From Bradyrhizobium agreste (GTDB lineage: Bacteria; Pseudomonadota; Alphaproteobacteria; Rhizobiales; Xanthobacteraceae): a stretch of DNA of 64,000 bases. Both the position numbers and the translations under genes were made by a program. The notes under the pieces are model-generated. The model saw nothing but the letters and a program-made list of their open reading frames with translations, did no database searches and was not told where the DNA came from. The stretch covers positions 162,540 to 226,539 of the forward strand of contig NZ_JACCHP010000026.1 of NCBI RefSeq assembly GCF_016031625.1, read 5' to 3'. This document shows, one piece after another, positions 55,408-62,777 of the stretch (within the stretch, counting starts at the first letter, position 1; each line of letters begins with the position of its first letter).

Positions 55408-55576
55408 TGTTCTCTCCGGTCGTGAGTTCTCGCTGCGAGCTGATATCGCTTCGAACGCCCGACCTTGTAGTGGCTTCGATGTCACTGCTATGATGACGTC
55501 ATGGCAACGCCACGCGTCCACATGGGACTATCGTGGCTAAACCGCGCCAGCACCTTTTTCGGTCGCCGGGCGGGGT

Positions 55577-56167
55577 TCAGGCAGGGTCAGGCTTCCCCGT
55601 CAGCGCCCGGTCGATCGCAAAGCCGCCGATCTCGCTCATGGCCTGCGAGATCGGATCGCCGCGCCGCGCAAAGCCGCTCGACAGATAATCGAACTGCGTT
55701 CGCGCCAGCCGCAGCACCTCGATCGGCACCGAGACGACGGTCTCGTTGAAGCTGTCGACGGAAGCGCGCAAGCTGTCGAGCTCGGTCGTGAGCTTGCCGA
55801 TATGACCCTCGGCATGCTGCATCAGCGCGAGCATCTTGCCGCGCTCGACATCGAAGGCGGCGCGTTCGGCTGCGGTCGCCGCAGTGAGTTCGGCGAGCTG
55901 CGCCCGCAGTGCCGCGATCTGCCCGATCATGGCGTCGGAGGCGAGTTCGGCGGACTTGCGCAGCTCGGCGTTGCGCGTGCTCTCTTCCTGCGCCTGATGA
56001 TACAGGCGCTCGGCCGACATCGCCCGCTGGCTCAGCGACTCGATCATGCTGGCTGCACGCAGCAGCATCTCGCCGTTCCGCCCCGACACCATGCCGGCCA
56101 TGCGGCGCAGGAAGTCGATGGTTTCCGACGCTCGGTTCGGCGGCAGGGGGACGACGATCGCGGACAT
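55577..56167 (-). CDS. hypothetical coiled-coil protein
   Basis: 196 residues from ATG 56167. Not recognised as a characterised family. Residues about 45-135 are predicted to form a long alpha-helical coiled coil rich in Ala, Glu, Arg and Gln (for example LRAQLAELTAATAAERAAFD). There is no signal peptide or membrane span. The N-terminal IVVPLPPNRASETIDFLRRM segment and the C-terminus may be folded caps. Codon use matches neighbours. Confidence 0.7.
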   Translation of the reverse strand: MSAIVVPLPPNRASETIDFLRRMAGMVSGRNGEMLLRAASMIESLSQRAMSAERLYHQAQEESTRNAELRKSAELASDAMIGQIAALRAQLAELTAATAAERAAFDVERGKMLALMQHAEGHIGKLTTELDSLRASVDSFNETVVSVPIEVLRLARTQFDYLSSGFARRGDPISQAMSEIGGFAIDRALTGKPDPA

Positions 56168-56312
56168 CTCGGTGATGCCAGTAGGTAGATGCTGGAGTCA
56201 GGGCATGAGATCACCGCCGTACCAACTGGGCTCACGCAACACGGCGCCTGATCGCCCCGAGCAAGCCTGAATCGGTCGGCCCGGTCAACCTGGCGGGCCG
56301 CCCAATTTGAGG

Positions 56313-56717
56313 TCACGACTCCTTCTGCCGCCCGATCCGCCCCAAATGGGTGAAGCCGAACCCGGCGGAATATTTCAGGCCGTAGCCGAGTGCCCGGTCG
56401 ATGCCGATATGGGCAAGCCAGATCAAGGCGATCGAGAGGGTGAGGGGCGAGGCGAGGCCGAAGCCCAGCGTCAGCAGCGCCACCGGCGCCATGTAGCTGT
56501 GGGCGGCGTTGTAGACCATCGCGCCGAACCTGGCGTCAGACAGGTAGGCCAGGAAGCTCAGATCGGGCACGAAGAACAGCAGGGCAAACACCAGCCACGA
56601 CCCGTCCCAGGCCGCATAAAGCGTCACCATCCCTGCAAACAGGGTCAGGCCCTCCAGCCGCAGCAGGATGTTGACGCCGCCTGTCGCAGCGCCCGTCTCG
56701 GCCGTTCCTTCGCTCAC
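56313..56717 (-). CDS. DUF4260 family membrane protein
   Basis: 134 residues from GTG 56717, which has AGGAGG seven bases upstream; the frame is open to 56810 but that stretch lacks a site. Three to four hydrophobic helices are visible, with the family pattern FFVPDLSFLAYLSDARFGAM (about 55-74), YNAAHSYMAP and the C-terminal HIGIDRALGYGLKYSAGFGF. DUF4260 proteins are small inner-membrane proteins of unknown function. Confidence 0.88.
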   Translation of the reverse strand: MSEGTAETGAATGGVNILLRLEGLTLFAGMVTLYAAWDGSWLVFALLFFVPDLSFLAYLSDARFGAMVYNAAHSYMAPVALLTLGFGLASPLTLSIALIWLAHIGIDRALGYGLKYSAGFGFTHLGRIGRQKES

Positions 56718-56857
56718 GCTCGCCTCCTGGGCAAAACTTTGTAATTCCTTGCGCTTTCCCGCTGCGGCAAGGCAGCGTTGCGACGGCGAAAGCGGCTTTC
56801 CGGGCCGCAAAATGCCGTGTTAGAACCCGCCCATCACTTAAGAACTGGCGGGAGCAA

Positions 56858-58390
56858 ATGAAACACATCCTGGACGCCCTTGAAGATCGTCGTGCCGGCG
56901 CAAAGCTCGGCGGCGGGGAGAAGCGCATCGAGGCGCAGCACGCCCGCGGCAAGCTGACGGCCCGCGAGCGCATCGAGCTGCTGCTCGACAAGGGATCGTT
57001 CGAGGAGTTCGACATGTTCGTCGAGCACCGCTCTACCGAATTCGGCATGGAGAAGACCAAGGTCCCCGGCGACGGCGTCGTCACGGGATGGGGCACCGTC
57101 AACGGCCGCAAGACTTTTGTCTTTGCCAAGGATTTTACGGTGTTCGGCGGCTCGCTGTCCGAAACGCACGCGCTGAAAATTACAAAGCTCCAGGACATGG
57201 CGATGAAGGCGCGGGCGCCCATCATCGGCCTCTATGACGCCGGCGGCGCCCGCATCCAGGAAGGCGTCGCCGCGCTCGCTGGCTATTCTTACGTGTTCCG
57301 CCGCAACGTGCTCGCCTCGGGCGTGATCCCGCAGATCTCCGTCATCATGGGCCCCTGCGCCGGCGGCGACGTCTATTCGCCGGCGATGACCGACTTCATC
57401 TTCATGGTGAAGAACACCAGCTACATGTTCGTCACCGGCCCCGACGTGGTGAAGACCGTGACCAACGAGGTCGTCACGGCCGAAGAACTCGGCGGCGCCT
57501 CGGTGCACGCGACGCGCTCCTCGATCGCCGACGGCGCCTTCGAGAACGACGTCGAGACGCTCTTGCAGATGCGTCGCCTGATCGACTTCCTGCCGTCCAA
57601 CAACACCGACGGCGTGCCGGAATGGCCGAGCTTCGATGACATCGAGCGCGTCGACATGTCGCTCGACACGCTGATCCCCGACAATCCGAACAAGCCCTAT
57701 GACATGAAGGAGCTGATCCTGAAGGTCGTGGACGAGGGCGACTTCTTCGAGATCGCGGAAGCCTTTGCCAAGAACATTGTCACCGGCTTCGGCCGCATTG
57801 CCGGACGCACCGTCGGCTTCGTCGCCAACCAGCCGATGGTGCTGGCCGGCGTGCTCGACAGCGACGCCTCGCGCAAGGCGGCGCGCTTCGTTCGTTTTTG
57901 TGACGCCTTCAACATCCCGATCGTCACCTTCGTCGACGTGCCGGGCTTCCTGCCCGGCACCGCGCAGGAATATGGCGGCCTGATCAAGCACGGCGCGAAG
58001 CTCCTGTTCGCCTATTCGCAGTGCACCGTGCCGCTCGTCACCATCATCACCCGCAAGGCCTATGGCGGCGCCTTCGACGTCATGGCCTCCAAGGAGATCG
58101 GCGCCGACATGAACTACGCCTGGCCGACCGCTCAGATCGCGGTGATGGGCGCCAAGGGCGCGGTCGAGATCATCTTCCGCAGTGACATCGGCGACCCCGA
58201 CAAGATCGCGGCGCGAACGAAGGAATACGAAGATCGCTTCCTGTCCCCCTTCATCGCCGCCGAGCGCGGCTACATCGACGACGTCATCATGCCGCACTCG
58301 ACGCGGAAGCGCATCGCCCGGGCCTTGGCGATGCTGAAGGACAAGAAGACGGAAATGCCGGCGAAGAAGCACGACAATTTGCCGTTGTGA
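56858..58390 (+). CDS. pccB: acyl-CoA (propionyl-CoA) carboxylase carboxyltransferase beta subunit
   Basis: 510 residues. It transfers carboxyl groups from biotin to propionyl-CoA, giving methylmalonyl-CoA. The two crotonase-like halves carry GLYDAGGARIQEGVAALAGY (about 123-142) with SVIMGPCAGGDVYSPAMTDF, and FVDVPGFLPGTAQEYGGLIK with KAYGGAFDVMASKEIGADM. It is close in length and order to PccB. The biotin-carboxylase alpha subunit is not within the next 5.6 kb. Instead small genes follow directly. Confidence 0.93.
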   Translation: MKHILDALEDRRAGAKLGGGEKRIEAQHARGKLTARERIELLLDKGSFEEFDMFVEHRSTEFGMEKTKVPGDGVVTGWGTVNGRKTFVFAKDFTVFGGSLSETHALKITKLQDMAMKARAPIIGLYDAGGARIQEGVAALAGYSYVFRRNVLASGVIPQISVIMGPCAGGDVYSPAMTDFIFMVKNTSYMFVTGPDVVKTVTNEVVTAEELGGASVHATRSSIADGAFENDVETLLQMRRLIDFLPSNNTDGVPEWPSFDDIERVDMSLDTLIPDNPNKPYDMKELILKVVDEGDFFEIAEAFAKNIVTGFGRIAGRTVGFVANQPMVLAGVLDSDASRKAARFVRFCDAFNIPIVTFVDVPGFLPGTAQEYGGLIKHGAKLLFAYSQCTVPLVTIITRKAYGGAFDVMASKEIGADMNYAWPTAQIAVMGAKGAVEIIFRSDIGDPDKIAARTKEYEDRFLSPFIAAERGYIDDVIMPHSTRKRIARALAMLKDKKTEMPAKKHDNLPL

Positions 58391-58459
58391 GGGACTCACA
58401 GGCGCTTTATGGACCAAATCCGCATGGTGCCTCTGAACGGACTCGACTATATTGGGATC

Positions 58460-58636
58460 ATGACAGAAGCTCTCAAGAAGCTCATCGAAGCTGCCAAGTC
58501 CGCCAATCCATCCCCGGAACACAGGGAGGAGCAGCGGCGCAGTTTCGTGTACGGCAATACCCATTTCGAGAATGCGCTCATTACGCGCGAAATGGTGGAC
58601 CGTGAGGCCGAGAAGCTGGCCAAGGAAGAGAAATGA
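58460..58636 (+). CDS. small hypothetical protein, possible partner of a Fic-type toxin
   Basis: 58 residues from ATG 58460 (MTEALKKLIEAAKSANPSPE); the frame is open from 58409. The C-terminal part RREEQRRSF-like EQRRSFVYGNTHFENALITR then EMVDREAEKLAKEE is entirely helical and charged. Proteins with this layout occur upstream of Fic/Doc-type genes in Bradyrhizobium as far as I recall, which would make it an antitoxin. Its stop overlaps the next short gene (ATGA). Confidence 0.6.
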   Translation: MTEALKKLIEAAKSANPSPEHREEQRRSFVYGNTHFENALITREMVDREAEKLAKEEK

Positions 58637-58788
58637 CAAGCGAAGAGCGCGAACGGCGCGATAGCCGTGCGCTCGAACCTGAGTTGATTACAGATCCTCA
58701 GGAAAAGGCGGCAGCGGAAGCTCGAAATGGGTTCCGCCAGTACGACGCAGCTATTGGCGCGATTCAGGCGGCCATGCTACCCGGCTAA
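58633..58788 (+). pseudogene. truncated N-terminus of a possible Fic-family protein
   Basis: 51 residues from ATG 58633, overlapping the upstream small gene as ATGA. It reads MTSEERERRDSRALEPELIT, DPQEKAAAEARNGFRQYDAA, IGAIQAAMLPG and stops. The segment EAEARNG-FRQYD resembles the start of Fic-type proteins that follow such small genes, but the Fic core motif (HPFxxGNGR) is nowhere downstream. The rest is probably lost. A real short protein cannot be excluded. Confidence 0.45.
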
Positions 58789-58843
58789 GAAGTACTTGGC
58801 GGCGACCCAACATCCGCAACCAAGCTCCAAGCTCTTGATTCCA

Positions 58844-59191
58844 ATGATCGAAGACAATCCAGTCGACGAAATCTCCGATATCGAAGATCGGATCGAGCGG
58901 CTTGCTGAGATCGCCGAGCGCTGCCGGAAATACATCCTGGCGTCCAAGATCGCGATCGGTGGCGGGGCCGCGTTGCTCCTGATGACGATCTTCGGTCTGT
59001 TTGGCTTGGGTCAAACTGCTGCGCTCGGATCGATTGCGCTGGTGCTGGGCGGGATCGTCTCGCTCGGCTCGAATGTCTCGACGTTGCGACAAACGGACGA
59101 GGCCATCACTGCTGCGGAGGCGCGGCGGGCGGCGTTGATCGGCAGCATCGACCTGCGCGTCGTCGCCGATGCCCCGCTGAAACTGGTGTGA
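58844..59191 (+). CDS. hypothetical membrane protein with two transmembrane helices
   Basis: 115 residues from ATG 58844; the frame is open to 58727 but overlaps the truncated gene. An acidic amphipathic N-terminal helix (ISDIEDRIERLAEIAERCRK, about 10-29) is followed by two hydrophobic helices (about 34-55 and 60-77) and a C-terminal helix with TLRQTDEAITAAEARRAAL. No characterised family is recognised; similar small proteins appear frequently in Bradyrhizobium. Confidence 0.65.
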   Translation: MIEDNPVDEISDIEDRIERLAEIAERCRKYILASKIAIGGGAALLLMTIFGLFGLGQTAALGSIALVLGGIVSLGSNVSTLRQTDEAITAAEARRAALIGSIDLRVVADAPLKLV

Positions 59192-59212
59192 CGCACCGAG
59201 CGTCACTACGCC

Positions 59213-59365
59213 TCACGCGGCGGACTTGAGCGTCAGCTCCGACAATTCGGCGCGGCATTCGGCGGCGAAGGCCTGGAGCCGCTCGGCGGTCTGGCGGTCA
59301 AGGATGGCTTTGGCCAGCCGCTCGGCGCGGGCGATCTGTCGCTTGAGATATTCGATGCGGACCAT
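59213..59365 (-). CDS. small hypothetical protein (50 aa)
   Basis: 50 residues from ATG 59365 to TGA 59213: MVRIEYLKRQIARAERLAKA, ILDRQTAERLQAFAAECRAE, LSELTLKSAA. A single charged alpha-helical protein of a type common and conserved in Bradyrhizobium genomes (YLKRQ-ARAERLA start and a C-terminal ECR block). GGTGACCC lies just upstream. Function unknown. Too short for many gene finders. Confidence 0.65.
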   Translation of the reverse strand: MVRIEYLKRQIARAERLAKAILDRQTAERLQAFAAECRAELSELTLKSAA

Positions 59366-59440
59366 GGGTCACCTGTCGAATTGGGTGGTTTTGGTGCCGG
59401 CGACTGTATGCCGAGCACAGGACCGATTATGTGAGGCGCA

Positions 59441-60094
59441 TCACGCCCCGCGCGCCTTATCCGCCGCGGCAAAATGGGCGATCTGGTCGGCGTGGGCCTT
59501 GGCGAACGCCGGGCGGGCCGTGGCGCGCGCGACGTAGGCGCGGCAGGCAGGGCTGTCCGCCAGCCCTCCGAATCGATCGACGACGCGCAGCACGTCCGCC
59601 ATCAGGATGTCGGCGACGGAGAAGGAGCCGGCCAGCCATTCGCGGCCGGCCAGCACCGGCTCGAGACGCTTGAGCCGGAGCTTGAGGAAGTCATCCGCGA
59701 ATTTCCACGCCGGCGTGTCGGTCGGATGTCCCATGAACTTCGACATCCCCCAGGGCAGGCTGGCCATCTCCACCGAATTGAGCGCCGCGAACACCCATTT
59801 CGTCGCTTCAGTGCGGCCGCGCGGATCTGTCGGCATCAGCTTCTCGCTGAGCCCACCGAGATGCAGCAGGATCGCGCCGGTCTCGAAGATCGAGATGTCG
59901 CCGTCGGTCAGCCACGGCACCTGGCCGAACGGCTGGTGCGCCAGATGCGCAGGCCCGCGATCGTCGAACGGGGTGCTGGCGACGCGATAGGGCAGGGCGG
60001 CCTCTTCGAGGGCCCAGCGTACGCGGAAGTCGCGGACGAAGCCTCGCGGCGCTGCCGGAACCCAATCGAAGGTGGTCAGGGTGAGGTCTGCCAT
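59441..60094 (-). CDS. glutathione S-transferase family protein
   Basis: 217 residues from ATG 60094 with GGAGACAGC upstream. The N-terminal thioredoxin-like domain has the cis-proline in FGQVPWLTDGD (about 57-67) and the gamma-glutamyl-binding ISIFETGAILLHLG. The C-terminal helical domain has the N-capping box-like SFSVADILMADVLRVVDRFG (about 157-176). It probably conjugates or reduces electrophiles with glutathione; the substrate is unknown. Confidence 0.9.
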   Translation of the reverse strand: MADLTLTTFDWVPAAPRGFVRDFRVRWALEEAALPYRVASTPFDDRGPAHLAHQPFGQVPWLTDGDISIFETGAILLHLGGLSEKLMPTDPRGRTEATKWVFAALNSVEMASLPWGMSKFMGHPTDTPAWKFADDFLKLRLKRLEPVLAGREWLAGSFSVADILMADVLRVVDRFGGLADSPACRAYVARATARPAFAKAHADQIAHFAAADKARGA

Positions 60095-60293
60095 TTGCTG
60101 TCTCCGTATCCCGGTTCAACGCAAAGGACGGACGAAGGGCGCGCTTTCCGACACCGCCACGAACTCTTTTTCATCTGCGGTTCGAGCCCAGGTCTTCTCC
60201 GCTTGGCATGAACGCAGGATTCAGCGTTGGTTCATCTCCTCGCCGCAACACTTCGACTGCATCACTGGCACGATGATCCAAGAGGAAGACGCC

Positions 60294-60581
60294 ATGGAGC
60301 GCCGGAACTTTTTGAAACTTGCTTTGGGTTTGACGGCGAGCGCCGCCGCCTTCGCCGCGACTGGCGCGCAGGCCGCGCCGCTGTCGCCGCAGCCGCTCGC
60401 TGATTCCACCCGCCCGCCGCAAGGCAATCCCGAAGCTCAACCTGCCGTCACCACCCGCGAGGAAGCCGCCGAGCTGTCGCCTGAGCAGGTTCACTGGCGT
60501 GGGCGCGGCCGCCACTGGGGCTGGCGCCGCCGTCATTGGCGCCGGCATTATCGGCGCTGGCACCGTCGCTATTACTGGTAA
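60294..60581 (+). CDS. small Tat-exported protein with basic His/Arg/Trp-rich C-terminus
   Basis: 95 residues from ATG 60294 with AGAGGAAG upstream; ATG 60273 is an alternative. MERRNFLKLALGLTASAAAF followed by AATGAQA is a twin-arginine signal (RRNFLKL). After a Pro/Glu-rich linker, the last 25 residues are nearly all Arg, His, Trp and Tyr (RGRGRHWGWRRRHWRRHYRR). Such tails can bind metals, heme, nucleic acids or cell-wall anions. Not assigned to a characterised family. Confidence 0.75.
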   Translation: MERRNFLKLALGLTASAAAFAATGAQAAPLSPQPLADSTRPPQGNPEAQPAVTTREEAAELSPEQVHWRGRGRHWGWRRRHWRRHYRRWHRRYYW

Positions 60582-60604
60582 GCTCGCGATCGTTCGCGGA
60601 CTCG

Positions 60605-60640
60605 ACGGGGATCGCCGCTCGCGATCCCCGTTTCGATTTG
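60605..60640 (+). terminator. terminator after the Tat-exported small protein
   Basis: ACGGGGATCGC (60605-60615) and GCGATCCCCGT (60621-60631) form a perfect 11-bp stem with loop CGCTC, followed by TTCGATTT. A good intrinsic terminator 24 bases after the stop codon. Confidence 0.75.
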
Positions 60641-60683
60641 GGAAGCGCTGCGGTTCCACTGCGGATAAATCGTCAGGAGAAAG

Positions 60684-60719
60684 AAATGGCCGCGCAGGCT
60701 GTCGCCGCGCGGCCATTTT
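60684..60719 (-). terminator. terminator of the GCG_CRPN-type gene (probably bidirectional)
   Basis: AAATGGCCGCGC (60684-60695) and GCGCGGCCATTT (60707-60718) form a perfect 12-bp stem with an 11-base loop. Read on the minus strand it is followed by CTTTCTCC, giving a U-rich tail just after the small secreted protein gene. On the plus strand it ends ATTTTGC. Confidence 0.65.
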
Positions 60720-60732
60720 GCAATGGAGAAGA

Positions 60733-60984
60733 TCAGAACGGGCGGCAGCGGCCGGCGTACCACCGGAAGCCGTAGGGACACACGCGCGCACGCGGCACGA
60801 CGACGACCGGCGCAGGTGCGACCACCACGGGGGCAGGGCGAACGACGACGGCGCTGCGCATCGGACGGCAGTGGCCATAGGGGCCGCGATACCAGCCCGG
60901 GCCGCAACCGCCGGCGGCGCTGGCCGCCTCGCTGAAACCGACGACCGCGCTGGCGAGCATGACGGCGGCTAACAGGTATTTCAT
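60733..60984 (-). CDS. small secreted GCG_CRPN-type protein
   Basis: 83 residues from ATG 60984 (the frame extends to 61041 without support). A signal peptide occupies about 1-23 (MKYLLAAVMLASAVVGFSEA). The mature protein starts with GCGPGWYRGPYGHCRPM, the GCG_CRPN element seen in many small secreted proteins of Rhizobiales, then a Val/Pro repeat (VVVAPAPVVVVPRA) and CPYGFRWYAGRCRPF. Four cysteines could form two disulfides. Function unknown. Confidence 0.85.
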   Translation of the reverse strand: MKYLLAAVMLASAVVGFSEAASAAGGCGPGWYRGPYGHCRPMRSAVVVRPAPVVVAPAPVVVVPRARVCPYGFRWYAGRCRPF

Positions 60985-61206
60985 TTGATCTTCCTTCTTG
61001 TCCTTGGGGGGAGGCTTTGGGGAGTGGCGCTTGCGGCGCACAATGAATCAAGAGACAGGATTCGACACGTTAAATCTGGGACGTGCCGACACGTCGCGAT
61101 CCAAACCTGCCAATCACGACCTGAATGCGGCATGAACGCTCCCCGCATTTGGCTTCCGACAACACGCTGTGTCGCTAGCGGCCGCGAAGATGACCGGTCA
61201 CTGGAG

Positions 61207-61896
61207 TCACTTCCCGAACAGCGCAGCGAACTGCTTCTCGCCGGTGCGGGTGAAATTCACGACGCGGCTGCCGGGCGTGGGATCGCGCGCGGCCCATTTC
61301 AGCTCGGCAAAGCGCTGCATCATGGCGGCCCCCAACGTGCCGGCGAGGTGATGACGCCGTTCGCTCCAGTCGAGGCAGGCCTTGCAGACCGGGCGGCGCG
61401 GATGGCTGAGCATGTCGGGCGAGATCTGCAAGTGCTTGGCGAGAAAGCGCTCGCCCTCGGCGGTCAGCTCGATCTCCTGCTTCCTCTGCCTGACCAGATG
61501 CCGCTCGCGCAAGGAGTCCAGCATCTGCACGCCGAGGTCGCCGGCGAGATGGTCGTAGCAGATCCGCGCGCGCCGCAGCGCAGGGTCCTTCGGACCGGTG
61601 CGCACACGCATATGGCCGGTCCGCGCGGCAAGGCCGGCGAGCCCCTCGAGCACGCCGGCGACATCGTCGTCGGTGAGGCGGTAATAGCGATGGCGGCCCT
61701 GCTTCTCCGGCTCGACGAGCCCGCCGGCCTCGAGCTTCGCTAGATGCGAGCTCGCGGTCTGCGGTGTGATGCCGGCCTCCTGCGCCAGCTCGCTCGCGGT
61801 GAGCGCGCGGCCGTTCATCAGCGCTGTGAGCATGTTGGCGCGGGCGGGGTCGCCGACCAGCGAGGCGACCATGGCGATGTCGGGTCCTGATTTCAT
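61207..61896 (-). CDS. ArsR-family winged-helix transcriptional regulator
   Basis: 229 residues from ATG 61896; upstream codons to 61980 come from repeat-like DNA. The N-terminal winged helix (about 1-75) contains VGDPARANMLTALMNGRALT, ASELAQEAGITPQTASSHLA and KLEAGGLVEPEKQGRHRYYR. A longer C-terminal domain (about 100-229) with CKACLDWSERRHHLAGTLGA is found in the large ArsR subgroup; its two Cys may not be metal ligands. A perfect inverted repeat overlaps its start codon, consistent with autorepression. It is divergent from the NIPSNAP gene. Confidence 0.9.
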   Translation of the reverse strand: MKSGPDIAMVASLVGDPARANMLTALMNGRALTASELAQEAGITPQTASSHLAKLEAGGLVEPEKQGRHRYYRLTDDDVAGVLEGLAGLAARTGHMRVRTGPKDPALRRARICYDHLAGDLGVQMLDSLRERHLVRQRKQEIELTAEGERFLAKHLQISPDMLSHPRRPVCKACLDWSERRHHLAGTLGAAMMQRFAELKWAARDPTPGSRVVNFTRTGEKQFAALFGK

Positions 61897-61918
61897 GCTT
61901 CGATGGTAGCCGAAGCAT
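61895..61918. promoter_or_regulatory. perfect inverted repeat over the ArsR-type start codon (candidate operator)
   Basis: ATGCTTCG (61895-61902), 8-base spacer, CGAAGCAT (61911-61918). The left arm overlaps the regulator's start codon and the repeat lies between two divergent genes. ArsR-family regulators bind such palindromes at promoters and start sites. Confidence 0.6.
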
Positions 61919-61955
61919 TGGTGTCGGGCAAGCGCGTAGCCTGTCGCCACGAACA

Positions 61956-61985
61956 CGTCATTGCGAGCGAAGCGAAGCAATCCAG
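61956..61985. repeat. dispersed Bradyrhizobium-type repeat unit
   Basis: CGTCATTGCGAGCGAAGCGA followed by AGCAATCCAG matches a very common intergenic repeat that I recall from Bradyrhizobium and relatives; only one arm is seen here. It lies in the divergent promoter region between the ArsR-type gene and the NIPSNAP gene. Confidence 0.6.
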
Positions 61986-62042
61986 TGCTTCAGCGGCAAG
62001 GGTATTGCTTTGCTTGCTGCAACGATCAATCAGGAGCCCATC

Positions 62043-62351
62043 ATGTCCGTTACCGTCTTCATCCGCTACCAGCTCGATCCCTTCAAGCGCGCGCAGTTCG
62101 AGGACTACGCGAAGCGCTGGCTCAGCATCATCCCGAGATGCGGCGGCGAGCTGATCGGCTATTTCATGCCGTACGAGGGCACCAACAACATTGCGTTCGG
62201 GCTGATCACGTTCGAGAGTCTCGCCGCCTATGAAGCCTATCGCGCCCGGTTGCGGCAGGACACCGAGGGCATGGCCAATTTTCATTTCGCCGAGGAGCAC
62301 AAATTCATCCTCGCCGAAGAGCGCACCTTCCTGCGCAAGGTGGTATTGTAG
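62043..62351 (+). CDS. NIPSNAP family protein
   Basis: 102 residues from ATG 62043 with AGGAG-type site upstream. The NIPSNAP fold is a dimeric ferredoxin-like barrel: IRYQLDPFKRAQFEDYAKRW (about 7-26), GELIGYFMPYEGTNNIAFGL, and FHFAEEHKFILAEERTFL. Enzymatic role is unknown. First gene of a likely operon with the monooxygenase-fold and PEP-mutase-family genes, divergent from the ArsR-type regulator. Confidence 0.88.
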   Translation: MSVTVFIRYQLDPFKRAQFEDYAKRWLSIIPRCGGELIGYFMPYEGTNNIAFGLITFESLAAYEAYRARLRQDTEGMANFHFAEEHKFILAEERTFLRKVVL

Positions 62352-62375
62352 GTCCACCAACAGCAGGAGACGCCC

Positions 62376-62726
62376 ATGATCGCCGTGATCTTCGAGGTCT
62401 GGCCCAAGCCGGAACATCGCCAGGACTATTTCGACCTCGCGGCCGATCTGAAGCCGCTGCTGCAGACGATCGACGGCTTCATCTCGGTCGAGCGCTTCGA
62501 GAGCCTGACCGAGAAGGGCAAGATCCTGTCGGTGTCGTTCTGGCGCGATGAAGCGGCGGTCGCGGCTTGGCGCAACACCGTGGAGCACCGCCGCACCCAG
62601 GCCAAGGGCCGTGCAAGCATCTTCGCGGATTATCATCTGCGCATCGCCAGCGTGATCCGGGATTACAGCATGACCGACCGCGAGCAGGCCCCGAAGGACA
62701 GCCGCGCCGTCCACGACGCGCACTAG
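62376..62726 (+). CDS. antibiotic biosynthesis monooxygenase (ABM) fold protein
   Basis: 116 residues. The ABM fold shows IAVIFEVWPKPEHRQDYFDL (about 2-21), QTIDGFISVERFESLTEKGK and LSVSFWRDEAAVAAWRNTVE-HRRTQ. Members include cofactor-free monooxygenases, heme-degrading enzymes and stress proteins. The catalytic type is unknown. It sits 24 bases after the NIPSNAP gene and shares the same barrel fold type. Confidence 0.88.
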   Translation: MIAVIFEVWPKPEHRQDYFDLAADLKPLLQTIDGFISVERFESLTEKGKILSVSFWRDEAAVAAWRNTVEHRRTQAKGRASIFADYHLRIASVIRDYSMTDREQAPKDSRAVHDAH

Positions 62727-62777
62727 CGAACTTGAAAACGCGCGCCTATCTCTGCGCGGCCAACAAGGGAGAGAAAC

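Noticed and set aside
60686..60775. A 29-codon frame (MAAQAVAARPF start) with a good AGGAGA site upstream
   Set aside because: It lies inside the terminator hairpin of the convergent gene and continues antisense to it. The Shine-Dalgarno-like purines are explained by the minus-strand pyrimidine tail of the terminator.
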